Shown here piece by piece: positions 1-7,215 of a DNA stretch of 11,059 bases. Every line of letters begins with the position of its first letter. Positions within the stretch are counted from its first letter, which is position 1. The translations under genes and the position numbers were made by a program. Origin of the DNA: Oscillospiraceae bacterium. GTDB lineage: Bacteria; Bacillota; Clostridia; Oscillospirales; CAG-272. Under the pieces are notes generated by a model. The model was not told the DNA's origin. It saw nothing but the letters and a program-made list of their open reading frames with translations, and searched no databases. The stretch spans positions 1 through 11,059 of the forward strand of contig SVQS01000050.1 of assembly GCA_015065205.1 (NCBI GenBank). Reading direction: 5' to 3'.

Positions 1-1023
1 AAAGACATCGGGGCGTGTGTTCATTACATAGGTATTATCCAAGAGCCCGGGGGAATTGAGATATGTGTTGCGATGCATCACGCCATAACGCAAAAACTCC
101 GCGTTCTCAAGTCCGGGAATCATACGGAACACCCTTCTCTGTTCGGGGAAAGTCAGGTGTGTTTGGAAACCAACGAGATTGAACATCGTTCCCTCGCGGT
201 TCTCCTTGCGAAGCTGTACGACAGCATAGAACTCCTCACCCACACGTGGATCAATCAGTCCCACGGGTTTGAGAGGTCCGTAGCGCAGAGTATCATAGCC
301 TCTCTTGGCCATTACCTCAACGGGCATGCAGCCCTCGAAGACCTTGACGTTCTTTTGACTTTCTTTATCGAACTCTTTGAGTGCGGCTTCTTCAGCCGTT
401 GTAAGGGCTTGCCAAAAAGCATCGTATTGCTCTTTATTCATCGGACAGTTGATATAGTCCGCATCGCCCTTATCATAACGGGATGCTAAAAAGGCAACGT
501 CCATATTGATGGTGGCGGCATCGACGATAGGCGCGGCGGCATCAAAGAAATGCAGCTTGCCACAGCCGAGCTCGCCTGTAATGAACTGTGCCATTGCATC
601 CGAGGTCAAGGGTCCCGTAGCGATGACGGTTACTATGCCCTCTTCAAGGTCAGAGACCTCTTCTTCAATCACCTCAATATTGGGGTGGTTGCGGATGCAG
701 TCGGTGATATACTGTGAAAATTTGGTGCGATCAACGGCCAACGCCGAACCCGCGGGAACACGCGTAGCATCTGCCGCTTGCATAATCAGGGAATCAAAAC
801 GGCGCATCTCCTCTTTGAGGAGCCCTACTGCGTTGGAAACACAATCGGAGCGCAAGGAATTGGAGCAAACCAACTCTGCAAAACCATCCGAATGATGCGC
901 AGGTGTCATTTTGTGTGGCTTCATTTCAAAGAGCCTTACCTTGACACCGCGCTGCGCGGCTTGCCAGGCTGCCTCACAGCCTGCAAGCCCTGCGCCATAA
1001 ATGTTGATACGCGGCATACTCAT
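1..1023 (-). CDS. trmFO: TrmFO, methylenetetrahydrofolate-tRNA (uracil-54-C5) methyltransferase, 3' end cut by window
   Basis: This cytosolic flavoenzyme makes ribothymidine at position 54 of the tRNA T-loop, using methylene-THF as carbon donor and reduced FAD. The frame is open to the window edge and gives 341 residues of a family that is usually about 430-450 long, so the C-terminus lies outside. An N-terminal FAD-binding Rossmann motif GAGLAG is at residues 10-15. Two cysteines match those studied in the B. subtilis enzyme: C53 in AELVCSNSLR and C232 in FEGCMP. Other conserved TrmFO blocks are RYGPLKPVG (247-255) and the MFNLVGFQTHLTFPEQ block (280-295). The first ATG (1021-1023) overlaps the topA stop in TAATG, which suggests translational coupling. 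A second ATG at 1015-1017 (MPRINIYG) is an equally plausible start, since neither has a strong Shine-Dalgarno. The order dprA-topA-trmFO is standard in Firmicutes. Confidence 0.95.
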   Translation of the reverse strand, partial: MSMPRINIYGAGLAGCEAAWQAAQRGVKVRLFEMKPHKMTPAHHSDGFAELVCSNSLRSDCVSNAVGLLKEEMRRFDSLIMQAADATRVPAGSALAVDRTKFSQYITDCIRNHPNIEVIEEEVSDLEEGIVTVIATGPLTSDAMAQFITGELGCGKLHFFDAAAPIVDAATINMDVAFLASRYDKGDADYINCPMNKEQYDAFWQALTTAEEAALKEFDKESQKNVKVFEGCMPVEVMAKRGYDTLRYGPLKPVGLIDPRVGEEFYAVVQLRKENREGTMFNLVGFQTHLTFPEQRRVFRMIPGLENAEFLRYGVMHRNTYLNSPGLLDNTYVMNTRPDVF

Positions 1024-3347
1024 TATTCTTCGCTTTGCTCTTTTGCGTTTGCGGGAATTTCGCGGCTGTATTTACAAGCCTCATCGTGGCAAACGAGCAA
1101 GCTCTTGCCCTTCTTGCGGAAGAGCATCTTTCCACATTGCGGGCAGGTCTCATTGGTGGGAACGTCCCAAGAGGAGAAATCGCACTCGGGATAACGCTCA
1201 CAGCTATAGAAAACGGTGCGGTTGCGGCCGTACTTGGTTACAATTTTCGCTTCACACTTGGGACATTTTGCGCCAACTTCTCTCACACGCGCCTTGGTGA
1301 AGCGGCACTCGGGATAGCGAGCACAAGCATAGAAGCTACCAAATTTACCCGTGCGAAGAACCATATCGCCGCCGCACTTTTCGCACTTGAAATCAGCGAT
1401 GACGGGCGCTTTCTTTGCCGGCTCCTTTTCTTCCTCGGAAAGAGTCTCAATCTCCTCGGGCTTCTCTGCCTCGGGAGGAGTCAAAGGCTTAGTGTTGCGG
1501 CAGGTAGGATAGTTGGGGCAAGCGGCAAACTTGCCAAAACGACCGTTGCGAACGATCATACGGCTACCGCATTTTTCGCAAATGATGTCGGTCTCCTCTG
1601 GGGGAATTTCAATGCTCTTTTTACCAATGTTCTTCTCAGCTTCTTCCAACTGACGGGAGAAGTCTGCCCAGAACTTTTTGAGAACTGCAAGCATTTCTTC
1701 ATCGCCTTCTTCGATCTTATCGAGGTCGCGCTCCATCTCGGCAGTAAAGCCATAGTCAACGATAGTCGGGAAATTCTGCTCCATCAACTGATTTGTGATC
1801 ATACCCAGAGGTGTGGGAACAAATGCCTTACCCTCGCGCTTAACATAGTTACGCGTGATGATGGTACTGATGATGGTAGCGTATGTGCTGGGGCGACCGA
1901 TGTCGAGATCCTTGAGCATCTTGATAAGAGATGCGTCATTGTATCTTACGGGGGGCTCGGTAAAATGCTGCGTCAACTCTGCATCCCCAGCCGAGAGCTC
2001 ATCGCCCATTTCCAACTCGGGCAGGCGAATATCCTTGATAGCCTTTGGTTCGTGATCGTTTGCGTTGGTTTCCTCGGTGGCCTCATAAACAGCCATATAA
2101 CCTTGGAATGCAACCGAATATCCGCTGGTGCGGAAGAGGTAGCCTGCGGCATTTAAATCGATGCTGATGGTGTTCAGCGTTGCCGACTCCATCTGGCTTG
2201 CGATAAAGCACTCCCAAATAAGCTTGTAAAGCTTAAATTGGTCGGCAGTCAGCTGACGGCGGATGAGCGCAGGCTCAAGCTCTACACGAGAGGGACGGAT
2301 CGCTTCGTGCGCATCCTGTGCACCTGCGCGAGATTTATAAGCTCTTGTCGTTTCGGGACAATACTGTGCACCATATTTGCTCACGATAAATTCACGTGCA
2401 GCATTTTGTGCATCAGCAGAAACGCGAACCGAGTCGGTACGCATATAGGTGATAAGACCTTGGGTGCCACCAAATTCGGAGCCGAGGTTAACACCTTCAT
2501 AAAGCTCCTGCGCTACCTTCATCGTGCGTTGAGATTGGAAGCCGAGTTTGCGGAATGCTTCCTGCTGCAAGCTGGATGTGGTAAAGGGTGCCGCAGGGTT
2601 CTTTTGCTTGCTTGCACGACGGACGGATGCTACGGTGTAAGGCTTGCCGTTAACGGCTTCGGCTACAGCCTTTGCCTCCGCTTCACTCGAAAGAGCTACC
2701 CTGCCCTCTTCGTTGCCCACAAAGTGTACGCGGAAGGTTTTGCCGTCGGGACCTGTCAGTTGGGTTTCAATGGTCCAATATTCTTCGGGAACGAATTTTT
2801 GGATTTCTTCCTCGCGTTCAACAATAATTTTAGTTGCTACCGACTGTACACGACCTGCACTGAGCCCGCTCTTAATATTCTTCCAAAGCAGAGGGCTGAG
2901 CTTGTATCCCAAAACGCGGTCGAGAATGCGGCGCGTTTGTTGGGAATTGACAAGGTTCATATCGATTTGTCGGGGTTTTTTGATAGCCGCCTTAACGGCA
3001 GACTTTGTAACCTCATTGAAGCAGATGCGTTGTGTCTTTTCTACAGGAATATCGAGTGCCGCGGCGAGATGCCATGCAATAGCCTCTCCTTCGCGGTCAG
3101 GGTCGGTTGCGAGAAAGATTTTGTTAGCTGATTTCGCGCTCTTTCGGATCTCCTTGATCAGGTCCCCCTTGCCGCGAATGTTGATATAATGTGCTTCAAA
3201 GTCGTTTTCGATATCTACACCAAGTGTGCTCTTGGGAAGGTCACGTACGTGACCGATAGAAGCGATTACCTTGTAGTTGGTTCCGAGATAGCCCTTAACG
3301 GTCAACGCCTTTGAAGGGGACTCCAATATCACCAGATTAGTTGCCAT
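1023..3347 (-). CDS. topA: DNA topoisomerase I (type IA) with four C-terminal zinc ribbons
   Basis: This enzyme relaxes negative supercoils by transient single-strand cleavage through a 5'-phosphotyrosine, restraining hypernegative supercoiling behind RNA polymerase. The protein is 774 residues. The N-terminal TOPRIM domain shows E9 in ILESPSKA and the metal-binding DPDREGEA (82-89). The active-site tyrosine is Y301 in LITYMRTDS. DIGRPSTYA (482-490) is another family motif. The C-terminus has four Cys4 ribbons: C590/C593/C610/C616, C655/C658/C675/C681, C695/C698/C716/C722 and C735/C738/C753/C758, linked by an acidic Glu/Pro-rich stretch (about 622-648). The extra ribbons explain why it is longer than B. 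subtilis TopA. The start is preceded by AAAGGA at 3359-3364, 11 bases upstream. The gene lies 68 bases after dprA and overlaps trmFO by one base. Confidence 0.97.
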   Translation of the reverse strand: MATNLVILESPSKALTVKGYLGTNYKVIASIGHVRDLPKSTLGVDIENDFEAHYINIRGKGDLIKEIRKSAKSANKIFLATDPDREGEAIAWHLAAALDIPVEKTQRICFNEVTKSAVKAAIKKPRQIDMNLVNSQQTRRILDRVLGYKLSPLLWKNIKSGLSAGRVQSVATKIIVEREEEIQKFVPEEYWTIETQLTGPDGKTFRVHFVGNEEGRVALSSEAEAKAVAEAVNGKPYTVASVRRASKQKNPAAPFTTSSLQQEAFRKLGFQSQRTMKVAQELYEGVNLGSEFGGTQGLITYMRTDSVRVSADAQNAAREFIVSKYGAQYCPETTRAYKSRAGAQDAHEAIRPSRVELEPALIRRQLTADQFKLYKLIWECFIASQMESATLNTISIDLNAAGYLFRTSGYSVAFQGYMAVYEATEETNANDHEPKAIKDIRLPELEMGDELSAGDAELTQHFTEPPVRYNDASLIKMLKDLDIGRPSTYATIISTIITRNYVKREGKAFVPTPLGMITNQLMEQNFPTIVDYGFTAEMERDLDKIEEGDEEMLAVLKKFWADFSRQLEEAEKNIGKKSIEIPPEETDIICEKCGSRMIVRNGRFGKFAACPNYPTCRNTKPLTPPEAEKPEEIETLSEEEKEPAKKAPVIADFKCEKCGGDMVLRTGKFGSFYACARYPECRFTKARVREVGAKCPKCEAKIVTKYGRNRTVFYSCERYPECDFSSWDVPTNETCPQCGKMLFRKKGKSLLVCHDEACKYSREIPANAKEQSEE

Positions 3348-3415
3348 TCTGTTTTCGTTCCTTTCGTGTGGTTCGGTTCTGTATATTTCTTCGTGTACTC
3401 GTTGTCAAAATCAAA

Positions 3416-4768
3416 TTATGCCTTTTTGTAAAGAGACCCGGGCAGCTTTTGAATAAGCCCCATAATCTCAAGCATGGTAAGCGCGGCCATAAGGTCGGCT
3501 CGCGGTTGCTCAAGCGCGTAAATCGCGTCGGTGGAAAGCGTGCCGTCATCGGGTATGGCCTCAAGAATTGCTTTTTGTGCCGGCGTAAGTGTTGTCAGTG
3601 TTGCCTCGGGAATAGGTGCACGTCCGACAGACGAAAGTTGGGGCGGCACTTCCCTTTCCTCTTTGGGTTCGCTCGGCTTTGCCGAAGACTTTGCGGACTT
3701 GCCGGAAGACGTGCGCGGTTTTGCCGGCTTTTTCTCTTTTTGTGTCGGTGCCGAAGAATTCAAGCTCATTTTTGTCTCACCCGGCGCGTTGGTCGAAAGC
3801 TCAATAACGCCGAGATCTGAGAGATGTACGAGGTCAATATCTGTTAAAGCCCTGCTCGCCTTGAACGCCTCTAGCTTGAGCGACTCGGCATAAGTGTACT
3901 GATAGGGCGCCAAGACATCCTCGGTGGAGAGTGCCATTTTGGCTCCGTCACGCAAAAGACCGTTTGTACCATCTGCTCCTTTACTGCCTACATTTGCGGG
4001 AATCGCGAAAACGTCGCGACCTTGCAGGATAGCATCCTTAGCGGTAATCAATGAGCCACTTCCAATGCCCGCCTCGACTACAACCGTAGCTTGTGACAAG
4101 CCACTGATGATGCGGTTGCGCATTGGAAAGTGATAGTTGTTTGGGCGCGCTCCGGGTGCATACTCCGAAAGAATAACTCCCGTTTTTGCAATTTCAAAAC
4201 TCAAATTGCGATGGTGCGTGGGATAAACAACATCAACGCCACAGCCAAGCACTGCAACGGTTGTGCCGCCCGCCTTGAGTGCGGCAGCCGCGGCAACGCC
4301 GTCGATGCCCTTTGCCATACCGCTGACGACAAGTGCGCCCGCAGAGGCAAGCTCATACGACATTTTATACGCTTGACGCATTCCATATGCACTCATACTG
4401 CGTGTTCCCACAATGCCCACGCAAAGATTGCGATTGAAATCGGGCAAATTGCCCCGATAATACAAAAGCATAGGCGGCTTTTGAATCTCGCGCAAAGCGC
4501 GCGGATAAGCATCCTCGTCATAAGTTAAGATACCGATTCCCTCCCGTTGACATTGGTCGAGAATTTCGCTGGCACGCCCCAGGCTTTTGTCGCAGAGTGC
4601 TTTCTTGGCGCGTTCCGTTAAGTTTGGGACTTGTTCGAGCTCACTCTCTTCAGCGCGAAAGATATCAAAAGGTGTATCAAAAAGAGAGATGAGGCGACGG
4701 AAAGCAGAAGAGCCTGCGCCAATCGCTTCCGAAAGCCATATCCAATACAAAGTGTCCTTGCTCTTCAT
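3416..4768 (-). CDS. dprA: DprA/Smf, DNA-processing protein
   Basis: DprA binds incoming single-stranded DNA during transformation, protects it and loads RecA. It is conserved even in bacteria not known to be competent. The protein has 450 residues. An N-terminal SAM-like helical region (about 1-70) is followed by the Rossmann-like core with GIVGTR (118-123), SGMAKGID (149-156), VLGCGVDVVYP (173-183), FPMRNRIISGLS (214-225) and GSGSLITAKDA (236-246). A winged-helix DprA C-terminal domain follows (about 392-450). Between core and winged helix is a long low-complexity linker rich in Ser, Lys, Pro and Glu (about 325-390), which makes the protein longer than typical homologues of 290-370 residues. 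The start has AGGGG at 4777-4781, 8 bases upstream. It sits between the rRNA methyltransferase gene (37-base gap) and topA (68-base gap), probably in one transcript. Confidence 0.95.
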   Translation of the reverse strand: MKSKDTLYWIWLSEAIGAGSSAFRRLISLFDTPFDIFRAEESELEQVPNLTERAKKALCDKSLGRASEILDQCQREGIGILTYDEDAYPRALREIQKPPMLLYYRGNLPDFNRNLCVGIVGTRSMSAYGMRQAYKMSYELASAGALVVSGMAKGIDGVAAAAALKAGGTTVAVLGCGVDVVYPTHHRNLSFEIAKTGVILSEYAPGARPNNYHFPMRNRIISGLSQATVVVEAGIGSGSLITAKDAILQGRDVFAIPANVGSKGADGTNGLLRDGAKMALSTEDVLAPYQYTYAESLKLEAFKASRALTDIDLVHLSDLGVIELSTNAPGETKMSLNSSAPTQKEKKPAKPRTSSGKSAKSSAKPSEPKEEREVPPQLSSVGRAPIPEATLTTLTPAQKAILEAIPDDGTLSTDAIYALEQPRADLMAALTMLEIMGLIQKLPGSLYKKA

Positions 4769-4805
4769 ATCCTGTTCCCCTCTCTTTCAAAATCCAAAAT
4801 TAAAT

Positions 4806-5648
4806 CTATTTGCCCTTTCCAAACTCCCACATCAAAATGGAAGCCGCAACGGCTGCGTTAAAGGATTCGGCGCGCTCACTCATAGGAATGATAACACTAT
4901 TCGAGCAAGCATTTATCACCTCTTCTGATAGCCCGTGCCCCTCGTTACCGATAACAACGGCATCACCCGCAAGAATCTCAAATCTGCCAAGCGGCAGAGC
5001 TCTCTCGTCAAGTGCGGCGGCAAAAACGCGGCGACCGCTCTCGCGTAATTCGGTTATTGTTGCGGCGAGGTCACTTACACGATCGATGCTCTGATTAAAC
5101 AGTGTGCCCATTGAGGCACGCACTGCTTTTGGATGATAAATATCGGCACAATCTGCACTCAAAATTAAGCGGTCAATGCCGATGGCGGCAGCCGAACGGA
5201 TGATGGCTCCTACATTAGATGGATCACGCACCGATTCAAGAAGCACGATCTGCTCGTTTTTCATCTGTGAAAAATGAACGCTATTATATATTGTAGCATT
5301 TTTTTGCAATTTGTCAATATATTTTGCAATAGTTATTACGCCTTCGGGCGATTTTTCTTCAGAAATTTTATCAAAAATATCATCCGACACCACAAAACAC
5401 TTCTCTATTTTGTCCTCATAAGAGTTACCGAAGCGCGCACACAGTCCGCCAAGCACACGTTCCTGCGCCGAGGACGACAAAAAGACGGCGCAGATCTTTA
5501 CGTCGTTTTTGATGGCTTCCTCGAGCAATTTAATGCCGTCAAAGCGGAATTTTCGACTTGCCTCGCGTGCTTTTCGGTCGGTCAGCTTGCAAAGCTCGAC
5601 GATGTTTTTGTTTTGTCTGGAACGGATGATTTCCCCGGTAAAAAGCAT
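4806..5648 (-). CDS. SpoU/TrmH-family RNA 2'-O-methyltransferase (YsgA/RlmP-like)
   Basis: This is an S-adenosylmethionine-dependent ribose 2'-O-methyltransferase of the SPOUT class, most likely acting on 23S rRNA. It has 280 residues. An N-terminal substrate-binding domain (about 1-110) carries the RQNKNI start typical of the family. The trefoil-knot catalytic domain shows motif 1, DPSNVGAIIRSAAAIG (142-157, with N145 and R151), motif 2, VIGNEGHGLS (232-241), and motif 3, IPM...ESFNAAVAAS (254-270, N264). Closeness to infC-rpmI-rplT resembles the setting of B. subtilis YsgA/RlmP, which methylates G2553 of the 23S A-loop. That assignment is inference, and RlmB-like enzymes are the alternative. 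AAGGAG at 5659-5664 precedes the start by 10 bases. It is separated from rplT by a terminator, so it probably has its own promoter and may head the dprA-topA-trmFO transcript. It ends in TAG. Confidence 0.9.
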   Translation of the reverse strand: MLFTGEIIRSRQNKNIVELCKLTDRKAREASRKFRFDGIKLLEEAIKNDVKICAVFLSSSAQERVLGGLCARFGNSYEDKIEKCFVVSDDIFDKISEEKSPEGVITIAKYIDKLQKNATIYNSVHFSQMKNEQIVLLESVRDPSNVGAIIRSAAAIGIDRLILSADCADIYHPKAVRASMGTLFNQSIDRVSDLAATITELRESGRRVFAAALDERALPLGRFEILAGDAVVIGNEGHGLSEEVINACSNSVIIPMSERAESFNAAVAASILMWEFGKGK

Positions 5649-5669
5649 AAATTCTATTCTCCTTTTGAT

Positions 5670-5700
5670 GCATTTTGCACTCTTTTATAAGCCAAAATGC
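5670..5700. repeat. 8-bp inverted repeat around a -10-like box, upstream of the rRNA methyltransferase gene
   Basis: GCATTTTG at 5670-5677 and CAAAATGC at 5693-5700 are perfect inverted copies separated by 15 bases. On the minus strand the spacer contains TATAAA (5684-5689), a plausible -10 box for the methyltransferase gene that starts 35 bases further on. No good -35 box is present at the right distance (TTTTTT at 5707-5712). The dyad could be an operator covering the promoter, or a hairpin in the 5' leader. Neither is proven. Confidence 0.45.
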
Positions 5701-5725
5701 GAGATCAAAAAACATCTATGTATGA

Positions 5726-5755
5726 CAAAAACCCGATGAAACCATCGGGTTTTTT
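5726..5755 (-). terminator. Rho-independent terminator of infC-rpmI-rplT
   Basis: ACCCGATG (5731-5738) pairs perfectly with CATCGGGT (5743-5750) around a 4-base loop. The stem is extended by flanking A/T pairs and is followed on the minus strand by a short T run (5730-5727). It lies 8 bases after the rplT stop codon. The plus strand also has a T run after the stem, but no plus-strand gene ends here. Confidence 0.9.
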
Positions 5756-5762
5756 ATCACAA

Positions 5763-6116
5763 TTAAAGCGCTGCCTTTGCTTGTGCGCAGAGAGCTGCGA
5801 ATGCTTCCTTATCGGAAACTGCAATCTCAGCCAGCATCTTGCGGTTGAGCTCAATGCCTGCAACCTTCAGACCGTGCATAAGGGTGGAATAGTTCATTCC
5901 GTTAACCTTTGCCTGTGCGGAAATTCTGGTGATCCAGAGAGAACGGAAATCTCTCTTCTTTTGCTTTCTGCCAACAAATGCATAGTTGCCGCTCTTCATT
6001 ACGGCCTGCTTAGCCATCTTAAAGTGCTTGGATTTTGCACCCCAATAGCCCTTGGCAGCCTTAAGTGTGGACTTTCTTCTCTTGCGCGTCATCATTGCGC
6101 CCTTAACTCTTGCCAT
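5763..6116 (-). CDS. rplT: 50S ribosomal protein L20
   Basis: L20 is an early-assembly protein that binds 23S rRNA in the large subunit. In Firmicutes and enterobacteria it also represses its own operon by binding leader or intergenic mRNA. The protein has 117 residues, the usual length. It shows the basic N-terminal extension (MARVKGAMMTRKRRK), the RDFRSLWITRISAQAK segment (56-71) and the C-terminal GLKVAGIELNRKMLAEIA block (83-100) that carries the RNA-binding domain. The start is set by GGGAGG at 6126-6131, 9 bases upstream. It is the last gene of the operon, 22 bases after rpmI, and a strong hairpin terminator follows. Through its product it is the likely effector of the attenuator found ahead of infC. 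Confidence 0.98.
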   Translation of the reverse strand: MARVKGAMMTRKRRKSTLKAAKGYWGAKSKHFKMAKQAVMKSGNYAFVGRKQKKRDFRSLWITRISAQAKVNGMNYSTLMHGLKVAGIELNRKMLAEIAVSDKEAFAALCAQAKAAL

Positions 6117-6138
6117 TTTTCAATTCCTCCCTTTCTTA

Positions 6139-6333
6139 TTACTTCAGAACCAATGTCTTGATGTTGGTTGCCATCTTACCCTGAACCATTGCGCTGGAAC
6201 GCAGATGTCTGATTCTCTTGGCATCCTTTTTACCGGTGTTGTGACGGTGAGAGGTGTGGAACATTTTGACCTTGCCGTTTGCAGTAACGGAAAATCTCTT
6301 GGCCGAAGCCTTATGTGTTTTGACTTTTCCCAT
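6139..6333 (-). CDS. rpmI: 50S ribosomal protein L35
   Basis: This small basic protein of the large ribosomal subunit has 64 residues, the standard length. It shows the family opening MGKVKTHKASAKRF, then NGKVKMFHTSHRHNTGKK (19-36) and a C-terminal LRSSAMVQGKM block. AAAGGAG at 6342-6348 lies 8 bases before the ATG. It is the middle gene of infC-rpmI-rplT, with 78 bases separating it from infC and 22 from rplT. The longer gap in front of it contains a stable UUCG-capped hairpin just upstream of the ribosome binding site. Confidence 0.98.
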   Translation of the reverse strand: MGKVKTHKASAKRFSVTANGKVKMFHTSHRHNTGKKDAKRIRHLRSSAMVQGKMATNIKTLVLK

Positions 6334-6353
6334 TTTTCTAACTCCTTTTCTCT

Positions 6354-6369
6354 TTCGACCGAAGTCGAA
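6354..6369 (-). promoter_or_regulatory. UUCG-tetraloop hairpin before rpmI
   Basis: On the minus strand, TTCGAC (6369-6364), TTCG (6363-6360) and GTCGAA (6359-6354) form a six-pair stem closed by C(UUCG)G, one of the most stable RNA tetraloops. It ends 5 bases before the AAAGGAG ribosome binding site of rpmI. Just upstream, AGTAT and ATACT arms (6369-6381) form another small dyad. There is no T run, so it is not a terminator. It could be an mRNA stability or processing element, or part of L20/L35 translational control. Confidence 0.5.
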
Positions 6370-6411
6370 GTATAATATACTGTGGTTAATAGTATTGTGG
6401 TACGGTTTGGA

Positions 6412-6936
6412 TTATTTCGCCTTAACGGGGGAGATAACCATGCTCATAAATCTGCCATCGAGAACCGGCTTTTTATCAACAGTGCCAAGCTCGGAGCAAG
6501 CAGCCTCGAATTTTTCAAGGATTTCTTTACCAATGCTCATATGGCTCATTTCTCTACCCTTGAACTTCATAACAACGCGCACCTTATTGCCGTCGCTGAG
6601 GAAGCGGCGTGCGTGGTTTGCTTTTGTTTCAAAATCGTGGGTATCGATGCGGCAGGAAAGCTGAATTTCTTTAAGCTCAATGGTCTGCTGCTTCTTTTTG
6701 GCTTCCTTTTCGCGTTTTTCACGCTCAAAACGGAACTTGCCGTAGTCCATAATTTTGCATACGGGGGGGACAGCCTGCCCTGACATTAAAACAAGGTCCA
6801 TACCCTGGTCATACGCAATTTCCAATGCCTTGTCGGAGCTCATTATACCAAGCGTTTCGCCATTGGCACCGATCAGTCGTACTTCCTTCGCAGTAATTTC
6901 CTCATTCAGCAGGTTTTCTTTCTCTTTTGCGCTAAT
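6412..6936 (-). CDS. infC: Translation initiation factor IF-3, AUU start codon
   Basis: IF-3 binds the 30S subunit, prevents premature 50S joining and discriminates against non-canonical start codons and initiator mismatches. With the start chosen here it has 174 residues, the usual size. The N-domain opens with the conserved NEEI segment (11-14), then VRLIGANGETLGIMS (19-33). The family signature CKIMDYGKFRFEREK spans about 56-70, and the lysine-rich interdomain linker (EAKKKQQTIELKEIQL, about 73-88) follows. The C-domain ends in PVLDGRFMSMVISP. The start is ATT at 6936-6934: GGAGGTG at 6950-6944 lies 7 bases upstream, and no ATG, GTG or TTG fits both the spacing and the N-terminal homology. 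An AUU start is the known autoregulatory device of infC. The frame stays open upstream, but that part covers the leader and promoter. Confidence 0.95.
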   Translation of the reverse strand: MSAKEKENLLNEEITAKEVRLIGANGETLGIMSSDKALEIAYDQGMDLVLMSGQAVPPVCKIMDYGKFRFEREKREKEAKKKQQTIELKEIQLSCRIDTHDFETKANHARRFLSDGNKVRVVMKFKGREMSHMSIGKEILEKFEAACSELGTVDKKPVLDGRFMSMVISPVKAK

Positions 6937-7089
6937 AGTTAAACACCTCCAAGCGAAATAAAAAAATAACCGTACAAGACACAGGTCTCCGCACGGCACA
7001 ACTACCGCTCCCAAGAACGGTAGAAAGGCTTTTATTAACCGTACTGCCCTCGGCAGATGGGTGAGAGCGGAGAGCTCTGCTTTGTTTTC
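6937..7089 (-). promoter_or_regulatory. infC leader with terminator/antiterminator switch (L20-leader-like)
   Basis: This untranslated leader of about 150 nt runs from the inferred transcription start (near 7089) to the AUU codon. It holds a terminator hairpin (6970-6996), an independent hairpin with CTACCG/CGGTAG arms (7002-7023), a small CTGCC/GGCAG hairpin (7045-7057), and two upstream segments able to pair with the left arm of the terminator. TCTCCGC (7073-7067) can pair with GCGGAGA (6992-6986). GTACGG (7044-7039), an exact copy of the terminator's right arm (6975-6970), can pair with CCGTGC (6996-6991). These pairings are nested and mutually exclusive with the terminator. This matches the logic of the L20-controlled infC leader of B. 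subtilis, where L20 favours termination. The match to that RNA family is inferred from structure and position only. Confidence 0.8.
6955..6996 (-). terminator. Attenuator (intrinsic terminator) in the infC leader
   Basis: On the minus strand CCGTGC (6996-6991) pairs with GTACGG (6975-6970). Inside it GAGAC (6989-6985) pairs with GTCTT (6980-6976) around the loop CTGT, leaving one bulged base. A T-rich run follows at once (6969-6956, 12 T of 14). It lies about 20 bases before the infC start and would stop transcription before the operon unless the antiterminator forms. Confidence 0.85.
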
Positions 7090-7095
7090 TGTGTT

Positions 7096-7160
7096 ATTAT
7101 ACACCATTCTCCCCCATTTGTCAAGAGATTTTTTGCATTTTTTTTGGATTTTTTTATTTT
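7096..7160 (-). promoter_or_regulatory. infC operon promoter with UP-like A-tracts
   Basis: A consensus housekeeping-sigma promoter lies on the minus strand: TTGACA at 7124-7119, a 17-base spacer, and TATAAT at 7101-7096. Both boxes are perfect. Just upstream (7131-7160) are runs of 6, 8 and 7 adenines on the minus strand, resembling an UP element that contacts the RNA polymerase alpha subunit. Transcription should start near 7089. Such strength suits a ribosomal protein operon limited by attenuation downstream. Confidence 0.92.
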
Positions 7161-7215
7161 CTTCCCAAAAAATGCATAAGTGAGAAAAAGTTTCGCAAAA
7201 AAACACACAATATTC

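Noticed and set aside
1035..3131. Long plus-strand open frames opposite topA (1035-2156 and 2238-3131)
   Set aside because: They lie fully antisense to a clear topA, show no recognisable domain and lack good ribosome sites. Their length reflects the codon bias of the opposite gene.
6371..6376. Plus-strand TATAAT between infC and rpmI as a promoter
   Set aside because: It has no -35 partner of quality and leads only into antisense of infC. It is part of the small AGTAT/ATACT dyad.
7134..7176. TGCATTTTTT/AAAAAATGCA inverted repeat between the divergent promoters
   Set aside because: It is mostly pairing of A and T tracts that serve better as an UP element; only four bases (TGCA) add specificity, so chance is likely.
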